DNA from: Benincasa hispida | Taxonomy: Eukaryota > Streptophyta > Magnoliopsida > Cucurbitales > Cucurbitaceae | Assembly (NCBI RefSeq): GCF_009727055.1 | Contig: NC_052357.1 | Location: 9,711,662 to 9,775,661 of the forward strand | Direction: 5' to 3' | DNA length: 64,000 nucleotides | Shown: positions 22,090-33,171 of the stretch, in pieces | Layout of the letters: each line of letters opens with the position of its first letter | How positions within the stretch are numbered: position 1 is the first letter of the stretch | Position numbers and translations under genes: made by a program | Notes under the pieces: generated by a model | Told to the model about the DNA's origin: nothing | Database searches by the model: none | Seen by the model: the letters and a program-made list of their open reading frames with translations, nothing else

Positions 22090-22755
22090 TCGATCACTGT
22101 GAGATTAGAGCGATCCGAACATGCTCATGAAACTCTTCGGAAAGAGATCCTTCAGAAACAAATTTTAGCAATGAGTCAGAAGACGAAGTGTGTGCGTTAG
22201 TGGGAAGTCTTGACAAAGTGTGTGAGTTAGTAGTAAGTCCTTCCTTTGATTGTCTTGAAGATAATCATCTTGTAATGTTGATCCTAGTCTAAAAAAACTA
22301 GTCTAATAAAGTTACTATCTCATGTGAAAAATTATCTTATAAGGAAGTATATCATATATGGCTTGAAGATTCAAAGAACTTTGGCTGTTCAAAATGAGAA
22401 AATTGAGAAACTCATTGAAGATAACTATCGTCTACTAAGCACCATACCTGAGCTGAAGAAAGAATTACAAGATGCCAAGGTTGATCTTGAAACTATGTCA
22501 AAATTTGTTCGAATGCTCAACTTTGGCATAGATGATCTCAACAAGATTTTATCCTCAGGAAAGAAATTTTCTGATAAAAGTGGCATTGGATTTAGCAAGT
22601 TTGGAAATAGACTCTTCAAAGAAGACTCCTCTCATTTTAAAGGATTTGTTCCTACAAAAGATACTTTGATGTTTGCACTAATTTCTAAAGCAAGTGAAGG
22701 AACATTCTGTCACACCCTTCCTCAGATTACCCTCTTAATCCGAGAAAAGATGTGA
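22090..22755 (+). pseudogene. Copia gag C-terminal coiled-coil remnant
   Basis: The frame from 22324 encodes NEKIEKLIEDNYRLLSTIPE, a heptad-rich stretch, then MSKFVRMLNFGIDDLNKILS, SGKKFSDKSGIGFSKFG and FVPTKDT. This matches a conserved segment late in some plant copia gag proteins (pattern KMLNSGT..LD.IL..GK......GLGF). No zinc knuckle or pol follows and there is no proper start, so it is a fragment. Residues about 20-65 look like a coiled coil. Confidence 0.55.
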
Positions 22756-22779
22756 AAACAGCAATTGTCAGCCTTCTTA

Positions 22780-23875
22780 TGACAACTATTGCCCAACATA
22801 CTCATGTAATCCTGTTTCCTGAGCACCTGTTAACTGGATATATAGTTCAAAATTTATACTCAATGTATGCATAACTTCAACACCAACTAATTAACTTAGT
22901 TACTACGACTCATAGAAATTCACATTTATTTACATAACAGACATAACGATATAAAATGTTTGAGTTTAAAATCCTTGACACAACTCTACCCTGAATCCCC
23001 ATGACATATAACTCTACCCTTCCCTAGATTACCCTCTTAATTCGAGAAAAGAGTTGTATTATTGGGCTTATATTTTTGTTGTCACCTCGAAATTCCTAGA
23101 TGATACATGTTAAGTGACTGGAAGCTCGACCTAGTAATGCATGCCTAAGTTTTTGCCAAACTCTTATTTTGTATGTAAAAGCCTAGTGTAGAGTATGTAA
23201 AAAACAAGTTTGTAAAAGGCAAAGCATGTTATAACGTAAAAGCAAGTTTGTATTTATTTTTGAAGGGGATTACTCCTATTTCTTGGGGTTATGATTAACC
23301 TAGGGCGACTATGATACCCATAGTTTTCCTCTGAGCTAAAATACCCCGAGGAATGAGTAAGCTTCGGCACCTTGTTAGAAGACATTGCTCGTAGTTGGAT
23401 GACCTGCATGACACCTGTATGGGCAAGCCAAAATGAAGGTGACGTGTCAAGATAAGGTTTCCTCTTTTGTGTAAAGTAACAAAAAAAAAAAAAGAAAAGA
23501 AAAAAATGAATGAAAAAAATAAAGTTTAAAAAAATAATAAATAAAAGTTTTGTTTCCTTAAGTGTATCATACATTGTTGAGTTTAGGAAGCTTGGCTCTT
23601 GAACCTTCAAGCTAATGTAGGGGGAAAACGAATTAGGGGCCTTATAAAACCGTTCAGGATTTTTATGAGCTTAACTAGTAAGGCTTTTGACTCACTCATG
23701 CATGAATAGTTTAGAATCATTTTTAAATTTACTTCATTGATTGATTGTAATTGGATTCCATTTTTTATTACAAATCTTATCCTTATAGACTGTTGAGACT
23801 AGAGTAACGACCTTCGTGATAGAGCAAGTATAATTTTCTGTGTGAATGTGTGATCTACCTTGCTCGAGGACGATC
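22780..23875. other. Intergenic, probably decayed repeat DNA
   Basis: No gene supported. The phrase CCTCAGATTACCCTCTTAATCCGAGAAAAGA (22722-22752) recurs as CCTAGATTACCCTCTTAATTCGAGAAAAGA at about 23025-23054, a short direct repeat about 300 bp apart. A poly(A)-rich run lies at 23480-23545. Confidence 0.45.
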
Positions 23876-23879
23876 AAGA

Positions 23880-25210
23880 ATTAAGTTATGGATGTTTGAT
23901 TGCACCGAGAATGTGTTATCTTCTTCTTCCTAATTTTAGGCCGTTACTATGTTTAATGTGTTTATTTAATGATTTTATAGGTATATAGCATCTTGGAGGT
24001 AGAATATGTCGTTATGAGCTATTCGGGGTTAATTTGGAGCAATTAGAAGCTAATTTGAGCAATCAGACTTCCAAAGGACATGAACGGATAAAAATTCCCT
24101 TGGACGGAGCGTTGCAACGTTACAAAGTAGTTGTTGATCGATGCTGAAGAAACAAGCCAGTGTCGTAATGCTACATGTAGCATTGTGACGCTCCAGATTA
24201 TGATGGACAAACGTGCACGTGAGGCTCGCAATGTCGCGACACTGTGATGATTGCTATATATCTGTCTTCGATTTAGGGTTGAAGAATCGACCCCTAATCT
24301 GCTCCTACGCCATTTTCTCCTCTTCTCCCATCCCCACTTATATTTTTCTTCATTTTTCTTCCCATCTTATGTAATTAATGGAACGATGTTGAGATTTATC
24401 TTCTCCATCTCCATGGGAAGGTAAGTTCTAGCTATTTACTAGTTTAGGAGTTTTTAAAACAATGTAGTTTTTTGGAGTATTGTTTGAATGTAATCTTTTT
24501 ATTCTTGTCTATGGGTTTTAATCTGAGTTTTACATTTATGAATTGCATGATTTAATTATTGATTGACGACCAATGATTTTATTGTATAATTTGAAGGCTT
24601 GGAGATAACTTGTAATATGTGACATTTAATTACAGGTTAATCTCAATGGAAGCAATAGGTTAATTAAGCTTACAATTCATTAGGCCTGAGATTTGTCGCC
24701 TAAAAAAAAAAGTATTGCTCCTATCAACCTAGAGAGAAACCACATTGAATGTTTGATTTGACGTTGGAAGTCGAACACTCATTCTAACGTTATCCCTAGA
24801 ACTTAATGTTATTTGTTGGTTTGTATGCACCAGATTCGTTTTCTATGCATGTTGATTAATAAGGTAATTAGGACCATTAATTTGGATTTGAATCAATTGG
24901 GCTAGGTATAGTCAAGAAACTAAAATTTCATTTAAATAACTCGATGAACAAAAATTGTGTTGGCCAATTCCAATTCCCCGAAGCTAGGTCGTTCCCTTTA
25001 ATTGTATTTCTATCTTTTATTTTCTCGCATTTTATTTTCTTGTAATTTGACTTATCCAATCTACATCACCCCTCTCATTTACCACTTTAACTGAAAATGA
25101 GCTTTGATGAACTAATCTTCTGCGCTTCCTTGAGGTTTGACCCTGGACTTTTCGTTTGTACTACCAGTTAGTATAACTAGTTTGTTCGGTGATTTATAAA
25201 TATTATTTTT
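23880..25210 (+). repeat. Athila-like gypsy LTR, probably solo
   Basis: The layout parallels the LTR at 33172-34575 (reverse strand) and that at 35093-36645. A 5' part has TAGCATCTTGGAGGTAGAA and AGCTAATTTGAGCAATC, followed by a word cluster built on GCGTTGCAACG (24109-24120) with ATGCTACATGTAGCATTGTGACGCTCC. There is then a long leader with TAATGGAACGATGTTGAG, AATTGCATGATTTAATT and CTTGAGGTTTGACCCTGGACT near 25130. No PBS or gag follows, so a solo LTR or truncated end is likely. Exact borders are uncertain. Confidence 0.55.
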
Positions 25211-25730
25211 GTAGCAAGGGTTTATGGGTATTTGTCTAAGAAACTTAGCTATTTGCATGCCGCTTATACTAGCCTTCTCCAACCTTAAAGGAAGTTGGTC
25301 GCATACTTCTCCCACCTGCATTGGCCAACATCATATATGGCCGCTAACCTAACTTCTCTACAAGATTTCCACATACTTTATGGCCATAGTTAGTCATAAT
25401 TTCCCTTCCTTAAAAACTTTGCTGCATAGCATTTTGGGAAGTCTGATCGCATGATTTGACATGACTTTCTCGCATGGACCTTCCTTTTTCCTTCTAAGTG
25501 TGAACCCCTTTCACTCACCGGAGAGCTCAATATTTAACACTTAAAATATTTTCTTCTCCCTTAACATCACATACATGCTTTTACACTTTCATATTATTAC
25601 AAACATTACAATTATCATAAACATACACTCACAATGGCATTAAACACATAATTAAGAGGACTTACTCATAATTAACAAGTAAATCGAGTTTAGGAGTTTA
25701 CACATTGGCTTTCTCCTAACCAGTTTGTGA
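25211..25730. other. Short unassigned interval
   Basis: No gene or recognisable domain. The sequence (TTCTCCAACCTTAAAGGAAGTTGGTCG and similar) may belong to decayed repeats between the LTR and the copia remnant. Confidence 0.4.
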
Positions 25731-25734
25731 AAAA

Positions 25735-27235
25735 AATGTGGATTTTTCATCACTGTGGAAAGAAAGGTCATATTCGACCTTACTGTTATCAATTAAAGAA
25801 AAAAATTAGTGACTTTCTATTGTTTAATTATCCCAGGAACCTTATACGTTGTAAGGATGTTTGGAAAAACAAAATGGAGTGAAAGGTGAAGAAATTTCAT
25901 CCTCAGTCTGATACTAGATGTCAAGTTTCATTTACTTCTCTTCGAGCCTCTTCTAAAGAGGATTGGTACTTCGACAGTGGTTACTCAAGACACATGACAG
26001 GTGTAAGATCTTTTATTAAAAACATTTAACCTTGTGGATCTGGTCATGTTACTTTTGAAGATAAAGCAACAGGAAAGGTTCTTTGTAAAGGTCAATTGAC
26101 GTATCCTGGTCTTCCTACATTAGAATGTCATTCTTGTTGGAGGATTAACTGTAAACTTAATCAGCGTAAGTACACTATATGACCAGGGTCTTGCTATGTA
26201 CTTTTTAAAAGACAAATGTCTGGTGACCAACGTAGATAATGTGACTATCATGATAGGTATGCATTCATTTGATAACTATTATATATGGGTTTCTAATGTT
26301 TGTTATGATGTCTGTCATACAGCTCGAAACAATGATACTGTAATCTGGCATAAACTGCTAGATCATGTTAATCTTTATTCTGTAAAAAAAGACAATCTCC
26401 GAAGAAGTCATTCTTGGGATACCATCTCTATTTGGAGATGGGTGAATTTATGTGTGGTGACTGTTAAGCTGGAATGCAAGTCAGAGTTTCTCATAAGAAA
26501 GCGTTTGTTTATACTACCGATCGTGTACTAAAATTACTTCACTTGGAATTGATGAGGTCAATGCTAGTGGAAAGCTTAGGTAATAAACGTTACACCTTTG
26601 TTGTATTGATGATTTTTCTGGTATGCATGGGCGTGATTCATCAGAGAAAAATCACATATATTTCAAGTATGTCAAACCTTATGTCTTCAACTTCAGTGAA
26701 AACAAGAGGTGCAAATTGTAAGGATCAAGATTGATCATGGTAAGGAGTTTGAAAACTCCCAATTTGAGAATTTTTGTAAAGCTGGGGGTATCCAACATGA
26801 ATTTTCCTCTCCTATAACTCTTAGTAGAATGGTGTAGTTGAAAGGAAGAATTGCACTCTCCAGGAAACAACTAGGAAAATGTTCCACGCTAAATGTGTTC
26901 CTTTGCATTTTTTAGCAAATGCTTTAAATATAGCTTGCCACATTCACAATTGAATTACTATTCGCCCAGGTACTCTAAGTAGAAACTACAAAATCTAAAA
27001 AGAACGTAAGCCAAATGTTGAGTACTTTCATGTGTTTGGAAGTATATTCTATATTCTCACTTATCAAGATGCTAGGAAGAAATAAAATTCCAAAGCAGAT
27101 GAAAGAATTTTTCTTGGATATTCCTCAAACAGCTGTGCTTATTGTGTATTTAACAAGCGCAATCGTGCTTATTGTGTATTCCTCAAACAACCGTGCTTAG
27201 TGTAAAGAAATGTTGTAAGTGATATTTCTAGTGTT
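25735..27235 (+). mobile_element. Decayed Ty1/copia element 2: gag end, protease, integrase
   Basis: Modules in order: a zinc knuckle FHHCGKKGHIRPYCYQLKK (about 25743-25800; the first Cys is lost), protease DWYFDSGYSRHMTG (about 25962-26001; the third Cys of the usual DSGCSRHMTG is Tyr), GAG-pre-integrase VIWHKLLDHVNL (26340-26372), and integrase-core pieces ending FFSPIT...NGVVERKN-like (about 26800-26850) and PNVEYFHVFGS (27010-27045). Numerous stops and frameshifts occur. Reverse transcriptase and RNase H are absent: the sequence passes from integrase to an envelope-like remnant at about 27490. Confidence 0.8.
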
Positions 27236-27489
27236 AGTACTACTCTCTTGATGAGGCAAGAGATCGATCCTCTTTTTTTTTTTTGTGCATGTTGCTTCTA
27301 TTGTAGGTGCTTCTATAATCTCAGATTCTTCTTCCTCTGAGGTTGTTTGTAATCAACCAAGTTTTTTCGTTGACCCTCATGTCTCTATTGTTTCTAATGA
27401 GGCGCTTGTTGAAGACAATATTTCCTCAGTTCTATTATCTAAGAAGATATAGGTACTGTTCCTATTCCCCATGTCCCTGGTGTCAATAT

Positions 27490-28840
27490 GACTAATTTGC
27501 CTATGGACTATGCATGTTGATGTGGGTTCGGAAAAGTTGGCTACTTTGCTTTCTATTGTTGTTCACATTGAGTTTCCACCTGATAATCTTGATCCTTCTA
27601 TTGAGTCGGTTTCTGCTCCTGTGTTTTTCTCTACTGGCATTACAACAAATTCAGATGTTATTCCAGGGTTTACTGACATTCTTCTTAACATGGGGGATTC
27701 AGTTGTTCCCTATATGCATAGTCACGTTGTCTCTTCTCCAAATGTCTCTACTCCAATTTAAGGCGTCCAGGTTGAGCTTTCGTTCCCATCTGCTAATTCT
27801 GATGTTGTTATATCTGTGTCTGTCTTTAGTTTTTCTGAGGAGATTGTGTCAGATTTATTTTATGATAAGATTCCTTTTGCCTGTTTGGGAAAGCTGAAGA
27901 AAGTGCCTCTATGAATGTGTTTGTTGATTGTGGCTCTTCCACTCGCACTTGCTTGAAAGGTACCCCTTCCAAGAAGAAGGTTACTAACTTTTACTAAGAA
28001 TCTTCTGAGTAGCTCTCTGAATCAAGCTCTGAATACGACATTGTTGTTGTTAAAGACAAGTCACGCACAAGAGTTAGTCGGCGTAAAATTCTTTCTAATG
28101 TACCTATTGTTTCCCTTGATGGTATATCTTCATAGTAAGGAGAATTTTCAAAAGTGAAAAGTATGTGGTTTCGCGGCTATTGTTGATGAGAAAATTCTAT
28201 CTAATTAGACCAAATACTACCTTGAAATTATGGATCTAATTCAGCCTGCTAAACTTCTTAAGACTATTGTGGACCTTGGTCCCTTTTATCCTCAGTTGTT
28301 GAGGGAATTTATTGTTAATCTTCCAGCTTCTTTCAACAATCTCAATAGTTCTAATTATCATAAAGTCCATAATACGGTAATCTGCTTTTCAATCTCTCCT
28401 GCGATTATCAATGCCTATCTTGGTTGTGATTATTCCTTTGCTCTTGTGACGCTTCACCCATCCACTTAAGATCTTGTGTTTGAGCTTATAGGAGAAACTC
28501 GCTTTGTTTGGCCTCAGTTTGGTGAATTATCTGTCTTTACCCTCAGTATGAAATATGCAATCCCATTTTAGATTAGTAATGCTAATTAGTGTTCTTCGAC
28601 CCTGAAATATGCAATCCCATCTTAGATTAGTAATGCTAATTAGTGTTCTTCGACCCATGGATCTAGTCTTCTCTTGCCAGTCTTCTTTATCACATTAGGA
28701 CCCAGTCTTACTTTAGTGTGTTATGTATAATTAGATACTTCAGCATGTTGACTCCTTTTCAATCAAACTTCCTCTTTGTCTTCCACAGTTATTCTTTGAA
28801 ATTTTGCTGTCTCAATTCCCTGACATTCTAAAGGAATGAA
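27490..28840 (+). pseudogene. Envelope-like / plant transposon protein remnant
   Basis: Frames at 27510-27761 (VDVGSEKLATLLSIVVHIEF and SVVPYMHSHVVSSPNVSTPI) and 28230-28469 (TIVDLGPFYPQLLREFIVNL then LPASFNN, ISPAIINAYLGCD) match the Ser/Thr-rich and conserved parts of the envelope-like or 'putative plant transposon protein' sequences frequent in cucurbit genomes. Further pieces (GELSVFTLSMKYAI, then FSIKLPLCLPQLFFEILL in another frame) run to about 28840. Stops, frameshifts and a 54-bp duplication at 28549 show that it is dead. It follows copia integrase directly, so an original pol segment has been lost or the two come from different elements. Confidence 0.65.
28549..28656. repeat. 54-bp tandem duplication
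   Basis: Positions 28549-28602 and 28603-28656 are adjacent copies differing at one base (CCCATTTTAG against CCCATCTTAG). It lies in the envelope-like remnant and would be a multiple of three (18 codons). Confidence 0.95.
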
Positions 28841-28859
28841 ATTCCTTTGCGAAGTGCAT

Positions 28860-30069
28860 GAACGACATGAAATTGAATTTCAAATTGAAATAATGAAAAT
28901 TCAGAGAAATTCATATAGAATTACAAAGAATAAACATTGTTAAATAACTATAAGCATGCTTTCTAATTGAGAGGAAAGGAAGAAGAAATTACATATCCTT
29001 GAAGACTTTCCATCTTCTCGTAAATCCTCTCCAAAAGTCAAGAACAACACGAACTCTTCTGCATGTATATTGGAAATCAACCCAATGAACACCATCAATC
29101 AAAACCTATACTATTCTCAAGACAAGAAACAAGAAAGTGTAGTCTTCATACATGCATAAATATAACTCTTATATTATATAATGCATGAGCATGCTCTTAC
29201 GTAATTTAAATCATGCTTCTTTAAATCATAACATTTATAAAAAAGAGATGATGCATGACCAATGCATAACTTAAGGTGGGATTTTTCTATATGTGCATAC
29301 CATACGACATATAAATAAACATAAATCTCATGTATTAAACCAAAAATTAATGGACCGGGATGAACCAATACAAAATCGGAATTAAAAATTCTATCCATTA
29401 CATTTTTCCATTGAGCAAACCGGTTCACTGGCGAACTGGGTCTTGAACCGTCGGGCGAAGCTCCATCGTTTAGTAAGCGCCTCCAGGTAAATGATCGTGT
29501 AGTGCACACTAGACGATAGCGCAAAAAGCTAAACGATCACTTAGACGACAACGAAGTTGCGAAGCCTGATAGTCTAGACGATCACTTAACATGTGAAAAA
29601 GTAAACGATTTACCCCGCCTTTACTCCGCGATCATATAGTTAGTAACTAAGCGATGAGGCTTGCTGAGCTACACGATCATCTAGTGCGTGCGCGCGTTAA
29701 ACGACACCCGAACATTCGAGACTCAGCGATCGTCTACCCCATCGTCTACACGATTCGACCAACACTTAATCGTCTTTTTCCTCGAAGAACAACAACCCTT
29801 GCTTCGAACTTCTTCACGAACGACTCAAAACTCAAACTAACTTTGAAATTACAGACTTATAGAATTAATTATGCCCAAAAACGCAGAGGCCTTTACAATT
29901 AACTGGAAATGTAAAAGAATTTAACAAATTGAGGTTTCATCCCAGAAAACTCCATTAATCCACACATCCACAAACGAATTAACAATTAAAATAGAGAGTA
30001 GACATGTTGCACCCACCGAGAATGTAAATATAATTCTTTGCATCAATGAAATTGAAATATCAGAAACCT
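28860..30069 (-). repeat. Leader of a minus-strand copia element with ACGATC words
   Basis: Read on the minus strand, this follows the primer-binding site at 30070 and corresponds to untranslated leader before gag, which is missing. It shares GGACCGGGAT (about 29352) with the leader at 37855 and CGGTTCACTGGCGAACTGGG (29420-29439) with GGTGAACTGGGCC at 37967. Between 29450 and 29770 lie about a dozen degenerate (A)CGATC/ACGAT words. No coding function was found; frames at 29174-29524 and 29654-29902 are translations of the word field. Confidence 0.6.
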
Positions 30070-30082
30070 AACTCTGATACCA
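30070..30082 (-). other. Primer-binding site (initiator Met tRNA)
   Basis: On the minus strand it reads TGGTATCAGAGTT, complementary to the 3' end of plant initiator methionine tRNA (usual PBS TGGTATCAGAGCC) apart from the last bases. It lies directly after the 3' end of the minus-strand LTR at 30083-32103. Confidence 0.85.
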
Positions 30083-32103
30083 ATTTAAGGAACTCTTATG
30101 AAAGAGTATCTATGAGCGAAATCGGATCTTTCCAATTCATTGGGACAGAATTTACACATATACATTCAAACATACAGATATGCATTGTTAATGCTAAATT
30201 ACTGACATGCTTTAAAATGTAAAAACAAAAGACCGAAAGAATGTACCAATTGAAGACTTTCTTAAAAAAATTCGGTTTCTCCGTGAACGAACTCCTCTCG
30301 CTCTTTCTCGTCCAGCAAGTGATCGCCCAGCAACACCATGGTTGTCTACATGAACAGCAGTGCACGAACAACAGGCAATGGGGACGACACCACCACTCGA
30401 AGTCCTCAGTATTCTCGGAGTGAGAATCTAAAGGGTGGGCTTTGATGGAATTGGTAGATGGGAGGGGGAAAGGCTATCGTGTACTACGAACAAGCAAGTG
30501 GGAGAAAAGGAAGACTATCGTATAGTCGGGTGCTTGATCATTTAGAGCGGGTACACAATTGTGTAGTAAAAGCTAAGCGATCGTTTAGATACCCTCAAAC
30601 GCTAAGTGATCGTTTAGGAAGAGGTAAGCGATCGTTTAGAAAAGCGTAGGTGTGTGATCGTTTAGGAAGTGGGCGCCATCGTATAGGCTCTCAACACTAA
30701 GCAATACAATACTTATAACACCATGAGTGATTATGCGTCTCTTGTGCAAAATGAAAACTATTTTCATTTTATTCTTCAGTTATTAAAATTGAACTGAACT
30801 TCTCACTATCACACGAATTCAGAGACAACTTCGGCCAATTATCTCATAACCACCTAATTATTAAATTAATAAATATAATCATATCATATTCATAACTTAT
30901 AGTTTGATGTCATATATCAACTATAGTGTTTTCTCCTCTTCTTGATATAAATTATATTTATATCCAATTTCCTCCAAAATAATGTATCTCATACATTTAG
31001 TCAATCATATCATATATAATTAACGAGTTCAATTATATCATATATAATCGAACTCCCTCTTGTCCATTTGAACATTTCAAACTGACCTAAAAACTGATTC
31101 TCAACTTTTATCCAAGCTACCAAGGGGATCTTTTAGCCACGAGATCCACCATCCGTTAACTGCAAGATATTTCACTAAAGACCGACAACTGAACTCTTCT
31201 TACCACAGATATATTTATGTGTCCATCGAATATAACCAATCATGAGTACGATAACCCTTCGATACTCCCAAGTACAGTTGGGGCAATTTACTGTTTTGCC
31301 CCTATAGTTACATCTCATTCCTTAAGTACCAATGATCCCTCTAATGAACAATACAATATAGTCCAACTATGTGTGAACACCTCTTGGACTATGAGAAGGT
31401 GTATAGCGCCACATTGTTCAAGCCCTGGAATCAACTCTTAAGGAAGTTATCTATCTACTTACTTCTACTTCGGGGAAGGAGTGAATTCCATCTTGTGTAG
31501 CTGAGTTCCCAGCTCCCAAATCAGACGATCCCCAAATTGGTAGGTTTGAGTCGGCAGCCTGGCTACTCACACCCATGAAAATCAAAGGACCACCCTCAAT
31601 GGCAGGAGTTCCCAACTCACTCAGGATTGAGGTCATGTTACATGTGGCCATCCTAGTGAAATGAAGTCTCTGTCATGAACGATGTTATATAATGAGACGT
31701 TAACACTTCGTGGTCAGGTATTATACAAACTAGGACGCCCACACTCGCATATCCCCTAAATAAATGATCAGGATCAGGCCATCTGTGACAAGTCATAACA
31801 CTTGTAACTATTCCATAAAGTAGGCCGCATCAGTAGCGTTACTAGGATAAGGTTTTCCTCCTATATCTATATACTACAAACCATTTTGGTTATCTCTTAA
31901 GACATGATCCACTTGTATACCACCACATACATACTTAAGTTACATGAAAACAACTAGGGATTTTAGTTTATTGGTTTGTGGTAAAGCAAATAAATCATCC
32001 AGATAAACAAAATCAAGAAGTGAAGTAAATATCATATATTATACATCACTAGCATTCGTACAAACAGTTTACAAACTATAGGACACGAGACTTTAGGGCA
32101 TCA
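30083..32103 (-). repeat. Copia 5' LTR, about 2 kb
   Basis: On the minus strand the LTR begins about TGATGCCCTAAAGTCTCGTG (32103 leftwards) and ends just before the PBS at 30082. The core (31080-32060) is homologous to LTRs at 36650-37792 and 38562-40534. Within 30470-30690 it carries AAGCGATCGTTTAG-type words, three of them nearly identical. The region 30290-30430 matches the plus-strand fragment at 21820-21950. Frames at 30458-30649, 31217-31441 and 31451-31651 are non-coding LTR text. Confidence 0.75.
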
Positions 32104-32159
32104 ACCCCAACCAACCACACCATATGCTCCAGACGTTTTAATTTGAGGTAGTCCTCCTT

Positions 32160-32790
32160 AAGCAACCTAAGTAAAAAGGGAAACTAGATTAGATACTTGA
32201 GTTCTCAACTCACTAACCTCTTTAGCTTGAACAACATCGTATTCGAGAGTCCTTGATCCAAAATTCTGTAAATTTTTCGCCATGGTTGATATTAGCTCAC
32301 TAGCCTCAGTGGTCATTTTGTCAGCTAGAGCTCCACCGGTGGCCACATCAATATTGTTCCTCTCAGATGGAAGCAATTCTGAATAGAAATACTGGATAAG
32401 GTATTGTTTAGAAATTTGATGATGGGGAAAGAAAGCACAAAGTTACTTATACTTGTTCCAATGCTCATATAGGGACTCTTCTACCAATTGCTTTATTCCA
32501 TATATTTCTTTACTAATAATATTAGCTTTGCAGGGAAATTTTTTTCTAAAATTTTTTTCTTATGACCATTCCATGTGGTAATTGATCCTGTCGGAAAGTA
32601 GTACAACCAATCTTTGGTCATATCCTTCAAAGAGAAGGGAAAGACCCTAAGATTAATTTCTTCTTACGTTACCCCGTGTGGGCGCATACCATCACATACC
32701 AAATGAAATTCTTTCATGAGTTTATGTAGGTCCTCCCCTGGATTACCTCGAAAATTGGGTAAAAAATGAACTAAACCGGATTCAATTCAA
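32160..32790 (-). pseudogene. Ty3/gypsy (Athila/Tat-like) gag remnant
   Basis: On the minus strand the order is NFRGNPGEDLHKLMKEFHLV, CDGMRPHGVT, INLRVFPFSLKDMTKDWLYY, FPTGSITTWN, then after frameshifts ISKQYLIQYFYSELLPSERN and NIDVATGGALADKMTTEASE. This matches the retrotransposon gag domain of Athila/Tat elements (FPFSLRDKAKDWL, GSITTWD, YxGL, AAGGALMNKTPEEA). Stops and indels occur near 32560-32440. The left end is cut by the copia LTR boundary at about 32103, so protease and pol are missing. Confidence 0.85.
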
Positions 32791-33146
32791 AAGGTACTGT
32801 AGTCTTCGGATATACTATACATAATGGTTGTTGAGTGTAATCCGGTTCAACAAGCTTTCTTAATGTTTGCTCCCTTGCTTCACCTATAGTGTTTGTTTGT
32901 GTTGGTTCCTCTTCTTAACTTGATTCTTCAAATTCTCCTTCTTCTCTTCTTATTCATTCCTTTCGTAGTCTTCTCTCCTCACGATAAATATCTACAACAA
33001 AATCACAAAGCACACTCCATGAAAAGCGAGTCATGCACAAAAGAAAAGTTTAATCAAACTGACTATTTTTGTTTTTTACTTTTATATTTTTATTACTTTT
33101 CTTCTTAAAAAAAGGAATTCAAAGATTCTAAAATGGCAATTACATG

Positions 33147-33171
33147 GTTCCCAACAACAACACCAATTTGA
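33147..33171 (-). other. Degenerate Athila-type primer-binding site
   Basis: On the minus strand TTGGTGTTGTTGTTGGGAAC follows the LTR end. It resembles the Athila PBS (TGGCGCCGTTGCCGGGGA, aspartate tRNA) with C-to-T decay typical of methylated CpG/CHG sites. Confidence 0.5.
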
